From NCBI GenBank assembly GCA_002490835.1, contig DKUU01000039.1, positions 206,972-270,971 of the forward strand: a stretch of DNA of 64,000 nt, given 5' to 3'. Origin of the DNA: Lachnospiraceae bacterium UBA7196 (lineage in GTDB: Bacteria; Bacillota; Clostridia; Lachnospirales; Lachnospiraceae). Below are positions 8,707-18,655 of the stretch, piece by piece. The position numbers and the translations under genes are program-made. Below the pieces are notes generated by a model. The model worked only from the letters and a program-made list of their open reading frames with translations, had not been told where the DNA came from and searched no databases. Each line of letters begins with the position of its first letter. The first letter of the stretch is position 1.

Positions 8707-10170
8707 ATGATCGTTTCAGTCATCTTGATTCCTTTTATCACGGGCATCCTTATCCCGATCATTCCGTTTGAAAAGCGCCGGCAGAAGGAAATCTTTCTGG
8801 AGACGGCGGTCGTGCTGAACAGTATTTTGGTGTGGTACCTGCTTTTACACCACTCGGACAGCACCTTCCTTCTCGCGCATTTTACGGGCAATCTGAGTAT
8901 CAGTTTCCGCGTGGACGGCATGGGCATGGTGTTCGCCGGACTGGTCTCCGCGCTCTGGCCGTTTGCCACGCTCTATGCCTTTGAATATATGACGAAGGAG
9001 AAAAACGAAAATGTCTTTTTCCTTTTCTATACCCTGACATACGGCGTGACACTGGGTATCGCTCTGGCAGCGAACCTGCTGACCATGTACTTTTTCTATG
9101 AACTTTTGACGCTTGTCACGGTGCCCCTCGTGATGCACACACTGACCCGCGAGGCGGTTTTAGCAAGTCGTAAATATCTTTACTATTCGCTGGGCGGCGC
9201 TGCCTTTGCCTTCCTTGGCCTGATCATGGTCATCGTGTACGGTACCACCACGGACTTTATCTTCGGCGGCGTGTTAGACCCCGCAAAAATCACCGGCAAG
9301 ACAGACGTCCTGCTGTTAATCTATGTGATGGCCTTTTTCGGATTTGGCGTAAAGGCGGCGGTCTGCCCCTTTAACTCATGGCTCCCGCAGGCGGGCGTGG
9401 CTCCCACCCCCGTTACGGCGCTCCTTCATGCCGTAGCCGTGGTAAAGGCCGGTGCGTTCGCTATCCTGCGGCTCACTTACTACAGCTTCGGCACCGATTT
9501 CCTACGCGGCACATGGGCGCAGGACGTAGTGATGGCGGTCGTCATGTTCACCATCGTCTACGGCTGCAGCCGGGCGGTAAAGGAGACCCACATCAAAAGA
9601 CGGCTGGCCTACTCGACCATCAGCAACCTCTCCTACATCCTGTTCGGCGCAGTCATCATGACACCGCTTGGACTGGCGGGCGCGTTGACACATCTGGTAT
9701 TTCATGCCGTGATGAAGATCTGCTCCTTCTTCTGCGCGGGCGCCGTCATGCACCAGACCGACCGTCATTACGTACACGAGCTGAATGGACTAGGTTATAA
9801 AATGCCGTGTACCTTCGGCATCTTTACGGTCTCTGCTCTGGCCCTGATGGGCGTTCCGGGACTGGCCGGCTTTATCAGCAAATGGAATCTGGCGCAGGCA
9901 GCGGTAGAGAGCGGGAATCCGCTGGCATGGGGCGGCGTTGGCTGTCTCCTGATATCGGCGCTTTTGACGGCAATTTACATGCTGACGATCGTGGTGCGGG
10001 CTTTCTTTCCCGGAAAAGATTTTGATTACGCCACGGTGAACGACGCGAAAGACCCGAACTGGAAAATGCTGCTGCCGCTGTTTGCTTTTACCCTCTGTAT
10101 CATCGGCTTCGGCCTCCGTTCCCAGCCGATCGTAGATTTCTTACTTACTGTGGCTAACGGAATCGAATAG
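8707..10170 (+). CDS. Mrp/complex I proton-channel subunit 3 (MrpD/NuoM-like)
   Basis: A third channel subunit, 487 residues, starts 12 bp after its upstream neighbour behind an AAGGAGG ribosome-binding site. The core reads GVKAAVCPFNSWLPQAGV followed by PTPVTALLHAVAVVKAGAF, retaining the family lysines and the histidine of the broken helix. Here MHAWLP is replaced by FNSWLP, and the pro-rich AHPVAPAPAS is shortened to AGVAPTPVTA, as in NuoL/MrpA-type sequences. It is thus not a recent copy of subunit 2. The role is inferred: an additional proton pathway in the same complex. Confidence 0.87.
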   Translation: MIVSVILIPFITGILIPIIPFEKRRQKEIFLETAVVLNSILVWYLLLHHSDSTFLLAHFTGNLSISFRVDGMGMVFAGLVSALWPFATLYAFEYMTKEKNENVFFLFYTLTYGVTLGIALAANLLTMYFFYELLTLVTVPLVMHTLTREAVLASRKYLYYSLGGAAFAFLGLIMVIVYGTTTDFIFGGVLDPAKITGKTDVLLLIYVMAFFGFGVKAAVCPFNSWLPQAGVAPTPVTALLHAVAVVKAGAFAILRLTYYSFGTDFLRGTWAQDVVMAVVMFTIVYGCSRAVKETHIKRRLAYSTISNLSYILFGAVIMTPLGLAGALTHLVFHAVMKICSFFCAGAVMHQTDRHYVHELNGLGYKMPCTFGIFTVSALALMGVPGLAGFISKWNLAQAAVESGNPLAWGGVGCLLISALLTAIYMLTIVVRAFFPGKDFDYATVNDAKDPNWKMLLPLFAFTLCIIGFGLRSQPIVDFLLTVANGIE

Positions 10171-10191
10171 GATGCGAAAGGAAGAAATACT

Positions 10192-12336
10192 ATGAATCTT
10201 ACAATATTAATTTCCATAATCGTGTTTCTGCCGATGGCCGCCGCTCTGGCCGGTTACGGCATCGGGCGAAAATACAAGGACGGACGAAATTTGTTTGCGG
10301 ATATCATAACCGGTATCATTTTTTTGCTGTGCGCCTTTCTCTGTATACAGGCGCAGAAAGGCGCGCTGACAAACGCCGTCATCACGCCCTTTTCCTCTGG
10401 CAGCAAAGCGCTGGGGATTCACTTTACAGTTGACGGTTTCCGCGCCCTCTACGGGACCGTGGCCGCCTTTATGTGGTTTATGACCACCCTCTTTTCAAGA
10501 GAATACTTCGGACATTACCGCAACAGGAACCGCTACTATCTGTTTCTGCTTTTGACGCTTGGCGCGACGGAAGGCGTCTTCTTCTCGGCGGACTTTTATA
10601 CCACCTTCCTCTTTTTTGAGGTGATGTCGTTTACTTCTTATGTATGGGTCGTTCACGACGAAAAACCCGAATCCCTGCGGGCTGGTTCGACCTATCTGGC
10701 GGTAGCCGTGATCGGCGGTCTGGTGATGCTGATGGGGATATTCCTGCTCTATGACGTGACAGGCACCCTCTTCTATGACGATCTGGTCAAAGCATACGTC
10801 AATTACGGTCTGGTCTCCTCGCATCACGATGCGATATACAAAATATGGGCGGCAGGACTCTGCCTGCTCTTCGGCTTCGGCGCGAAAGCGGGCGCCTTTC
10901 CGCTGCATATCTGGCTGCCGAAAGCGCACCCTGTGGCTCCCGCTCCGGCCTCGGCGCTGCTCTCCGGCATTCTGACCAAAGCGGGGATGTTCGGCATCCT
11001 GATCCTGACTTCTTACCTGTTTTTAGGGAATGCGCTCTGGGGCGGCCTGATCCTGATGCTCGGTGTCCTTACGATGGTAATCGGCGCGGTGCTCGCTGTC
11101 TTTTCCATTGACTTAAAGCGGACGCTGGCCTGCTCGTCGGTATCCCAGATCGGCTTTATTCTGGTCGGCGTGGGTATGTCCGGCTTATTGGCGGAAGAAA
11201 ATACCCTTGCCCTGCGGGGAAGCCTGCTGCATATGGTGAACCACTCTCTTTTGAAGCTCGTCCTCTTTATGGCGGCGGGCGTGGTCTTTATGAATGTGCA
11301 TAAGCTGAATCTCAATGACATCCGCGGCTTCGGCAGAAAGAAACCGCTCCTGCACTATATTTTCCTGATGGGCGTTTTGGGCATCGGCGGTATGCCGCTC
11401 TGGAACGGCTATGTCAGCAAGACACTGATTCATGAAAGCATTGTGGAATATATTTTCGCTATTAACGCCGGAATCATTCCCGCGCTTTTTGGCACTTCAT
11501 TTATGCGCGCCGTGGAATGGATCTTTTTAATCAGCGGCGGCCTGACGGTGGCCTATATGCTGAAACTATATATCTGTCTTTTCTGGGAAAAAAATGCGGA
11601 TGCCGCGGTGCAGAAACATTATGACGATCTGCGGAGAAGCTATATGAATAAAACGAGCGCCTTCACCCTTACGCTCAGCGCCACCCTGCTGCCGCTGATG
11701 GGATTTCTCCCGAATATCGTGATGGACGGCATCGCCGATATGGGACAGGACTTTCTGCATGCGGCCAAAGCGGAACCCGTTTCCTATTTCTCCATCGGAA
11801 ACCTGAAAGGCGCCCTGATCTCCCTTGTCATCGGCGGACTGCTCTACGTATGTATCGTGCGCCCGCTTCTGCGAAAGAAATCCGCAGACGGCAAGGATTG
11901 GTATTATGTAAACCGTTGGCCAGCTTGGCTCGATCTGGAAAACCTTCTCTACCGGCCTGTGCTTTTACGGATCCTGCCCTTTGCCCTCGGTATGGTCTGC
12001 CGCTTCTTAGACAGCTTTGTGGACACGGTGGTGGTGATCCTTAGAAAGACCGTTTACCGGGATGAGAAACTCCCCCACGAGCGCTTTGAGGGTACGGCTC
12101 TAAGCCACCTGTGCGCCTGCATAGCCGGCGCGGTTCAGGAGCTTTTGAACCATACCCTATGGAAAAAACATCCAAAACACGTAGATTACGAACACAAGCT
12201 GGCGCTCATACAGGATGAACTGAACGAGAACACCACTATGATCGCGAGGAGCATGTCCTTCGGGCTGCTGCTGTTCTGCGTGGGACTGATCCTGACGGTG
12301 GGGTATCTGTTTGTGAAGGATGTGTTTGGGCTTTAA
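10192..12336 (+). CDS. Large Mrp/complex I proton-channel subunit 4 with long C-terminal extension
   Basis: The 714-residue product is the longest channel subunit of the operon. Residues 1 to about 480 form the NuoL/M/MrpA antiporter core, including GAKAGAFPLHIWLPKAHP and PAPASALLSGILTKAG. About 230 further residues contain a soluble segment (WYYVNRWPAWLDLENLLYRP) and three or four more helices, ending in one at about 690-710. This C-terminus does not look like the MbhD/MbhE tail of MrpA, because those modules are encoded separately in the same operon. Its stop overlaps the convergent GLUG gene stop by 4 bp. Confidence 0.85.
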   Translation: MNLTILISIIVFLPMAAALAGYGIGRKYKDGRNLFADIITGIIFLLCAFLCIQAQKGALTNAVITPFSSGSKALGIHFTVDGFRALYGTVAAFMWFMTTLFSREYFGHYRNRNRYYLFLLLTLGATEGVFFSADFYTTFLFFEVMSFTSYVWVVHDEKPESLRAGSTYLAVAVIGGLVMLMGIFLLYDVTGTLFYDDLVKAYVNYGLVSSHHDAIYKIWAAGLCLLFGFGAKAGAFPLHIWLPKAHPVAPAPASALLSGILTKAGMFGILILTSYLFLGNALWGGLILMLGVLTMVIGAVLAVFSIDLKRTLACSSVSQIGFILVGVGMSGLLAEENTLALRGSLLHMVNHSLLKLVLFMAAGVVFMNVHKLNLNDIRGFGRKKPLLHYIFLMGVLGIGGMPLWNGYVSKTLIHESIVEYIFAINAGIIPALFGTSFMRAVEWIFLISGGLTVAYMLKLYICLFWEKNADAAVQKHYDDLRRSYMNKTSAFTLTLSATLLPLMGFLPNIVMDGIADMGQDFLHAAKAEPVSYFSIGNLKGALISLVIGGLLYVCIVRPLLRKKSADGKDWYYVNRWPAWLDLENLLYRPVLLRILPFALGMVCRFLDSFVDTVVVILRKTVYRDEKLPHERFEGTALSHLCACIAGAVQELLNHTLWKKHPKHVDYEHKLALIQDELNENTTMIARSMSFGLLLFCVGLILTVGYLFVKDVFGL

Positions 12337-15300
12337 CTTTTGTCAGTTTCCTTCGCTTTTTCGCCCGCGTCGGCTGCCGCCGTTATTCGTTGCCTCCGCG
12401 CTTTTCTCTTCTTATGCACGATTAGCGCAGTCAGTAAGATCACGATGACAGTAGCCCCAGCCACGATAAATACCAGATAATCCATGATCCCTTTTTCCGT
12501 CACGCTGACCGCGATCATCACGCTGCCGCCTTCCGCAGGAAAGAGATGATAGATCCCCATCAGTTCCGTCTCCGCCTTTTTCCAACCGGCGCTGTCCCTC
12601 ACATAGATCTCTACGCCTTCCGTCTGTCCCTGCGGCGCCTGATAGCGGATCTGATGAACCGCCGCGCCGTCATCCGGAATGGTGAGCTGCCAGCACTCGC
12701 TCAGCTCCCCGACTTCCTCCCCTTCCGGCAGCGACACCGCCGCCTCACTTACATCCGGCTTTTCCACGATCAGCTCATCTTCTTTTAAAAACATCCCGTC
12801 CGCCAGAAGGGACGACTGGCCATTCTCCCGCATCCAGCTACCCTCCAGCGTCGTCAGATACCGCACATACTCTACCGACACATCTTCGTCCAGTCTGACA
12901 TTCGTAAGCTCCTTATTGTCCCAGTCCGCATAGAAGCCCTCCTTCACAGGTATATTCGGATATTTATCTAAGCCCACGCTGCCGCCGTAGGCACACTCCG
13001 CGGCTCCCACTTCTTCATCGTCGGCATAGAAAGTGATCTTCATCTTACGGAAATTCGCAGGTATCCCCTCTGTCTGCAAAAGCGTCTGATAACTTACCGG
13101 TTCCGCCTTACCGCTGTAACTGATGCGGTCGATGCCGGCCAGCTCTTCGGAGACAAAGCAGTTATCGGCAAGGCTCGCACTGTCAGAAACCTTACCCGCT
13201 ATGGCGCCTGAAAAGGCTTCCGCTTCCTTCACTTTCACCATTGCCAGACAACCTTCTATCCCGTTCCCCCAGCCGGCGATCCCGGCTACATACTCTTCGC
13301 CTGCCACCGTACATTTGGCATAGCTTTGTCTGATATGGGACAAGGACTGCCCCACGATACCGCCCACATAATCGCCTGTTGTACTTACGATCCTGCCGTA
13401 GTTCTCGCAGCCAAATACCAGCCCCATCTCCTGTAATCCGCAGATACCGCCTGCGTAACTCTTCTGGGCAGTCACCTTCGCCTGATTCACATTCCGCCTC
13501 ATCACGCATTTCGTGAGAAAAGTAGAGTTCGCTCTGGCATCGTCGATTCCCGTGATATCGCTCTCCAGATCAAAATCATACTCGATGGCCATCGTCCCCG
13601 CAATACCGGACACATTCAAATCCGCCTCCACCGTTCCGCCGTTACTGCAATTCGCAATGGTGGCATCCATACTCGTCTCCGCATCTTCCTGCGATTCATC
13701 TTCATATCTGTCGGAATAATCCATATCCAGCACGCCGTCCAGCGCATCCGTATACAGCAGCATGATCTTACTGAATTGATCGTTAATATCCGACAGATCG
13801 GTCCCCAGCAGATCCCCCGAGGAAGACATCTCACGATTTAGATAGTCCATGTTTTCGGAGATACTTTTTAAGTTTGTATTGAGACTCCCCGTAGTAGAGC
13901 GATAATCCTCCCCGAGTCTCGGAAACGCAATATCGGGTTTGTCATTCAAGGTCGTCAGGATATCTTTCGTCTCACTTCCCGCTTCCTGCAGATTTCCGGC
14001 CGCGGATCTTGCCGAAGAGGCCGCTTCACCTAGCTGTTTCTTTGCGTCTTCCGTCATCTCATCCGTATGTGCGGATGCTATTTCCGTCATGATCTCCAGA
14101 TACTTTTGCATATCTGTGGCGTAGGATGCTCCGCCGTGGGCGTTTCTGTACTGTTTATCCGCATAATCCGCCGCCGCGTCCGCTACCGCGATACTGTTTG
14201 CCGCCATCTCCGCATCTGCTTTCTCCTGCACCTGATGGTCTGCCTCCGCCTGCGCGCTTCCGTCTGTAAGCGGAAACTCCCGCGTTTCCCCATTGTCTGA
14301 AACGTGTACCCAGCCGGTAATCTCAAGATAGTCCGCATTGTCCAAGACTTTCTCAAAGGGAAGATTCGATGCGTCCGGACGATCTTTCACACCCGCTTCC
14401 GTCATAGGTTTCAGGTCATATTCCAGCGGGTCTCCATTCGCTGCTCTGATAATATAATAATTCTCATAAGCTTCGGTAGCCTTGGCCACATCCTCCGCAT
14501 GCTGCTTCCCTGCTTCCTCCATGGCCTCTTTGGCTCTGTCATAGCGTTCTTTTTCCTCGGGCGTCATATACTGATAAAGATCTAACGACCTTACCGTCTC
14601 TTCCAGCTTCTTTGCCGCGTCCCCCGCATCTTTCGCCGCATCCGACGCATGGTCAATCACACCGCCGTCCTTGGCCGTCTCGTCCAGCACATAGTCAAAC
14701 CGGCTCACCGCCTCATTGACGGAATCCATCATACTGTCCGTCCACACCACCGTCCTGTCCGCCAGAGAATGCGTATCATCAAGCGCCCTGTCCGCAAACC
14801 CCTGAATCACTGACAGCCTGTTAGACAGGATATCCGAACGGTCCCCCGCATCGTCCAGCATCTTCCCTACCTGATCGTGGAGCAGATCGATATGATCCGA
14901 CAACTGCCGCACGATGTCTTCCGACAGATCGACCGCTATGTACGGCTCCGCCTGTCCGACGATGCCGCCCACATCCTTGCGCCCGTATATTTTTCCCTTA
15001 TTTATGCAGGAATACACATAACCCGACTGTCTGCCAGCGATACCGCCCACATTGTAACCCACATGCTCGTATCCGACCATGCCCTCATTGACACAATTTT
15101 GTATGATCCCCGTAGAGTGGCCAGCGATGCCGCCCGTATCAATCGTGTTTTCATTGGTTGAGAGCTTATCGCTCTTCTCGTCCGCTCCCCCCTCCAAGGA
15201 ACCCAGGAGACCCGTCGTATACTGTTCAAAATTAATATCCTCCAGCGATTTCGCCTTGTCTTCGCTGGAAATATTGACGTCTGTTCGATTCAGACACCCC

Positions 15301-16031
15301 GCGATATTCCCGACGTTATCGCCGGCGATACCGCCCGTATAATGCGCGCCGGTGACCGTTCCCCTCGCCTCGCAATTCATCAGCACACCGCTAATCTCAT
15401 TGTAACCGGTGATACCGCCCACATAGTCGCCTGCCTCCACCATACCTTCAAAAACGCAGTTTAGCAGGATACCGCTGTTATCTCCCACGATACCGCCTAC
15501 CACCATCTGCCTTCCTGTAGGCCTGACCGTGCCTTCTACTTTCAGATTGGCGATCACCGCTGTTTCCTGCGTATCATTGAAAAGCCCTAGATAAGAAAGC
15601 GGTTTATGCACCGAAAAAGCGCTGATGGTATGTCCCTGTCCGTCAAAATAGCCGCCGAACGTCGGTATGGAAACAAAATTCTCGCCCCCAAGATTGATGT
15701 CCGCCGTTAAATACACTTTTTTATCCCGCGACCACGTATCCAGCCGACAGTTAGCGGAAAATTTTTTCAGCTCCTCTGCGTTACTTATGTAAACCTCTTT
15801 CCATTCTATCTCTTCGTCTTTATAGGAAGCGATCGTCTTGTTGGCATCTTCCACGCTGGCGACCTCTTCTTTATCTTCCTCTGTCCCTTCCTGCGGCTTT
15901 TCTTCCTCCGCCCGCACAGAAATCGTCGGCAGGCCGCTCATTAACACTGCCGTCGCTATCAGCAGAGCCGTCCATTTCTTTCTCCGCGACACATCCGCCT
16001 TCGGCCGGGCCGTCATGTTCTTCTTACGCAT
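12333..16031 (-). CDS. Large secreted, membrane-anchored protein with GLUG-like repeats
   Basis: I chose the ATG at 16031, which sits behind a strong AAGGAGGTGG site and gives a signal peptide (residues about 17-40, cleavage near VRAEE). The 1232-residue product has glycine-rich repeats of the GLUG type (VGGIVG, VGGITG, TGGIAG with Cys-x-N spacing) at about 175-362 and again at about 789-946. Between them lies a helical, coiled-coil-like region of some 400 residues. One transmembrane helix (about 1175-1197) and a basic, cytoplasmic tail close it. GLUG repeats usually build beta-helical surface or adhesion domains. The gene overlaps the upstream MMPL gene by 8 bp, so the two products probably work together. 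Confidence 0.75.
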   Translation of the reverse strand: MRKKNMTARPKADVSRRKKWTALLIATAVLMSGLPTISVRAEEEKPQEGTEEDKEEVASVEDANKTIASYKDEEIEWKEVYISNAEELKKFSANCRLDTWSRDKKVYLTADINLGGENFVSIPTFGGYFDGQGHTISAFSVHKPLSYLGLFNDTQETAVIANLKVEGTVRPTGRQMVVGGIVGDNSGILLNCVFEGMVEAGDYVGGITGYNEISGVLMNCEARGTVTGAHYTGGIAGDNVGNIAGCLNRTDVNISSEDKAKSLEDINFEQYTTGLLGSLEGGADEKSDKLSTNENTIDTGGIAGHSTGIIQNCVNEGMVGYEHVGYNVGGIAGRQSGYVYSCINKGKIYGRKDVGGIVGQAEPYIAVDLSEDIVRQLSDHIDLLHDQVGKMLDDAGDRSDILSNRLSVIQGFADRALDDTHSLADRTVVWTDSMMDSVNEAVSRFDYVLDETAKDGGVIDHASDAAKDAGDAAKKLEETVRSLDLYQYMTPEEKERYDRAKEAMEEAGKQHAEDVAKATEAYENYYIIRAANGDPLEYDLKPMTEAGVKDRPDASNLPFEKVLDNADYLEITGWVHVSDNGETREFPLTDGSAQAEADHQVQEKADAEMAANSIAVADAAADYADKQYRNAHGGASYATDMQKYLEIMTEIASAHTDEMTEDAKKQLGEAASSARSAAGNLQEAGSETKDILTTLNDKPDIAFPRLGEDYRSTTGSLNTNLKSISENMDYLNREMSSSGDLLGTDLSDINDQFSKIMLLYTDALDGVLDMDYSDRYEDESQEDAETSMDATIANCSNGGTVEADLNVSGIAGTMAIEYDFDLESDITGIDDARANSTFLTKCVMRRNVNQAKVTAQKSYAGGICGLQEMGLVFGCENYGRIVSTTGDYVGGIVGQSLSHIRQSYAKCTVAGEEYVAGIAGWGNGIEGCLAMVKVKEAEAFSGAIAGKVSDSASLADNCFVSEELAGIDRISYSGKAEPVSYQTLLQTEGIPANFRKMKITFYADDEEVGAAECAYGGSVGLDKYPNIPVKEGFYADWDNKELTNVRLDEDVSVEYVRYLTTLEGSWMRENGQSSLLADGMFLKEDELIVEKPDVSEAAVSLPEGEEVGELSECWQLTIPDDGAAVHQIRYQAPQGQTEGVEIYVRDSAGWKKAETELMGIYHLFPAEGGSVMIAVSVTEKGIMDYLVFIVAGATVIVILLTALIVHKKRKARRQRITAAADAGEKAKETDKS

Positions 16032-18597
16032 GGTCAGCCACCTCCTTACTCTCTTTCTTCTCAGGCGCTCCGGCTCCTCCGGGAGTTTCATTTACGGCTC
16101 CGATCGGCTGTCTGCTCGCCATTTCCTCCGACACCGTCTCCGTCATCAGCCGGTATTCCTCCTCCGTAAGTTCCGTCACATCCCCGGCTTCCACATAGGC
16201 GCTCACGTTACCCCTGACGATCGCATTCATGCTGCCTGTCACAGTTCCTTCGATCCTGCCTCTCACCAGACCGTCTACCTTCATCAGTCCGGACACATTC
16301 TTGGTACGAATCGGCATATTCATGACAAAGGCCGTTTTCTCAATGATCTTATCGCCCACCAGAAGGATCTGCGGCAGAACGAACATCGTCACCAGAATCG
16401 AGATCGAAGTTCCTCTTCCCAGACATTTACCAATGCCGAAGATCGCCGCGTTGGATGTCAGCTTGCCGATCAAAAATCCCGCTACCACCATCATGGTCCC
16501 CGAAGTAATGATCGTCGGGAACGCCTGATTCATGGAATCTATGATGGACTGCCGTCTGCCGTTTTCTTTACGCAGTTCCATGTACCGCCCCGCAATGACG
16601 ATCGCATAGTCGATGTTTGCGCCCATCTGGATCGAGCTTACGATCAGATAGGACATAAAGAAGATATTGTCGTGCTGCAGGGCCGGAACGGAAAAATTCA
16701 GCCAGATACAGCCTTGGATCACCGCGATCAAAAGTACCGGCATACCCGCCGACTTGAAGGTGAATAGAAGCACCACCAGCACGGCCAGAATCGAAACGAC
16801 ATTATTAACCAGATTGTCGCGGCCGAACGTCTTTTGCAGATCATACTGGCTCACCGATTCTCCGCACACCAGCACTTTACCGTCCGCGTAATACTTTTCC
16901 GCGATCTCATGTATCTTATCAAGGAACGCAAAGGTTTCCTCACTCTCCTCCGGTAGCGTCAAAAAGACCAGCATACGGCTGTAATTTTCGCCCTGCAATT
17001 GATTCTTGGCAAAGTTCATGGCGTCAAACGCCTCATCCAGCGTATCCTGCAGGTCGTCCTCCAGCGTGACATACCCCTCTTCCACCTCATCGTGGACAAA
17101 CATAAAGATATCGATCAGAGACACCTTATATTCGGGTAAGCCGTTGACCACCTTTGCATAATCTTCGTCATTTACGGCGTAAGCCGCGTATACCAGCTCC
17201 GCCACCTCATAGTCCAGATCGATCAGCTCCGAAAACTGTCTCGGCGTCAGTTTATCCGTCAGACAATAGCCATCCAGCGCTTCGATATTCGCAAGCCCCT
17301 GTGTATGATCCACTTCCGGACAAGCCTCCAGCTCCTCCAAAAGCTTCGCTTCCTTCTCGTAATCTCCCGCAGGCACGATCAGCGCAACCATATTGCTGGC
17401 GCCGAAATTCTCCGTCTGCAATTCCTCCGTCTTCTGGATGCTGTTCTGGATCGGCGGCGTGATCGTAGAATCGCCGAACACATAAGGACACCCGCCGGAA
17501 ACTTTGTACGCACCTACAATAACCAGCACAAAAAACGGCGCTACGATATACCGTGTCGCATAATCAAATTTCCCCACAAAAGGGATATCCGGTACAAAAT
17601 TCTTATGCTTCGTGGTATCCATCAGTTTGGAAAAAAGCATGATCACGCCCGGCATCAGCAGGAAAACAGAGCCCAGCGCAAGGAAAATAGACTTGATGAG
17701 GCACATGGACAGGTCCGGCCCCATCTTATACTGCATAAAGCCCATAGCGATCAAACCGCCGATGGTCGTCAGGGAGCTGCCGCAGATTTCCGGAATCGCC
17801 TTGCTGAGCGCTATGATGATCGCCTCGCGGGCTTCCAGACTGGCATGTTCCTCCTTATATCTGTTCAAAAGGATGATTGCGTAATCCACCGACAACGCAA
17901 GCTGTAAGACCACCGTCACGGAGTTGGATACAAAGGAAATCGTCCCGAACACGAAATTCGTCCCCATCTGCAAAATAGCCGCCGCCACGAAAGTGATCAG
18001 CAGCACCGGCACCTCCGCATAGGCCTGCGAGGTAAGAAAAAGCACCGTCACCACCACGAGAGCTACTAATACGACGATGACATTCATCTCCTCCGCAATC
18101 AGCTCGGCTTCAATATCCCCCAGCGTCGTAGACAGATAATAATCATACCCGCCGAGTTTCTCCTTCACCCGATCCAGCACATCGAGGCACCGGTCGTCCT
18201 TCTCGTCATAATCGAAGGTGACATTATAATAGGACGAACCGTTAAAATAATGCGACTCCGTATCATCAAAGTCCACCATAAAGACACCCGGCATAAATTC
18301 CAGATCTCTTGCGATAGACTCCGCCTGTTCATAAGATACGTTAGCCACCATCACATCGCAGGTCCCGTATGTAATAAATTCCTGCTCCATCAGATCTAAC
18401 CCTTGCTTGGTTTCCGTGGAATCCGGCAGGTAATGGGACATGGAGTTTTCTACATTGACCCAGTTTCTTGACACGGCGGAAAAGATGATCAAGATGCCAA
18501 ACAGCAAAAAAAAGAGATTCCGTTTATCTACAATGAATCCGCAGATCTTGATCATTGCCTGATTGCCGCCCTTTTTTTCATTTCGTTCCTGTTCCAT
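16024..18597 (-). CDS. MMPL/RND-family transporter
   Basis: The ATG at 18597 is preceded by GAGAGGAG, giving 857 residues. The layout is that of an MMPL/RND permease: one N-terminal helix, an extracytoplasmic loop, a six-helix block, a second loop and a second six-helix block. Proton-relay-like motifs SVDYAIILLNRYKEE and ANIDYAIVIAGRYMELR occur at equivalent positions in both blocks. A C-terminal cytoplasmic tail of about 90 residues is rich in Glu, Val and Ala. Such proteins export lipids, glycolipids or hydrophobic compounds using the proton gradient. A near-consensus promoter lies just upstream, and the large GLUG protein is translationally coupled downstream. The substrate is unknown. Confidence 0.85.
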   Translation of the reverse strand: MEQERNEKKGGNQAMIKICGFIVDKRNLFFLLFGILIIFSAVSRNWVNVENSMSHYLPDSTETKQGLDLMEQEFITYGTCDVMVANVSYEQAESIARDLEFMPGVFMVDFDDTESHYFNGSSYYNVTFDYDEKDDRCLDVLDRVKEKLGGYDYYLSTTLGDIEAELIAEEMNVIVVLVALVVVTVLFLTSQAYAEVPVLLITFVAAAILQMGTNFVFGTISFVSNSVTVVLQLALSVDYAIILLNRYKEEHASLEAREAIIIALSKAIPEICGSSLTTIGGLIAMGFMQYKMGPDLSMCLIKSIFLALGSVFLLMPGVIMLFSKLMDTTKHKNFVPDIPFVGKFDYATRYIVAPFFVLVIVGAYKVSGGCPYVFGDSTITPPIQNSIQKTEELQTENFGASNMVALIVPAGDYEKEAKLLEELEACPEVDHTQGLANIEALDGYCLTDKLTPRQFSELIDLDYEVAELVYAAYAVNDEDYAKVVNGLPEYKVSLIDIFMFVHDEVEEGYVTLEDDLQDTLDEAFDAMNFAKNQLQGENYSRMLVFLTLPEESEETFAFLDKIHEIAEKYYADGKVLVCGESVSQYDLQKTFGRDNLVNNVVSILAVLVVLLFTFKSAGMPVLLIAVIQGCIWLNFSVPALQHDNIFFMSYLIVSSIQMGANIDYAIVIAGRYMELRKENGRRQSIIDSMNQAFPTIITSGTMMVVAGFLIGKLTSNAAIFGIGKCLGRGTSISILVTMFVLPQILLVGDKIIEKTAFVMNMPIRTKNVSGLMKVDGLVRGRIEGTVTGSMNAIVRGNVSAYVEAGDVTELTEEEYRLMTETVSEEMASRQPIGAVNETPGGAGAPEKKESKEVADHA

Positions 18598-18626
18598 AAA
18601 AAAGGCTCCTCTCTTGTTTAAAAGGA

Positions 18627-18655
18627 AATATAACATTCCGGCAGACAAACGTCAA
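18627..18655 (-). promoter_or_regulatory. Putative promoter of the MMPL-GLUG operon
   Basis: On the minus strand, TTGACG (complement of 18650-18655) and TATATT (18627-18632) are separated by exactly 17 bp, a good vegetative promoter. The start codon at 18597 lies about 30 bp downstream of the -10 box. Confidence 0.65.

Noticed and set aside
15838..16767. Plus-strand open frame of about 309 codons across the MMPL/GLUG gene junction.
   Set aside because: It covers two firmly supported minus-strand genes, and its product is rich in His, Arg and Ser without domains.
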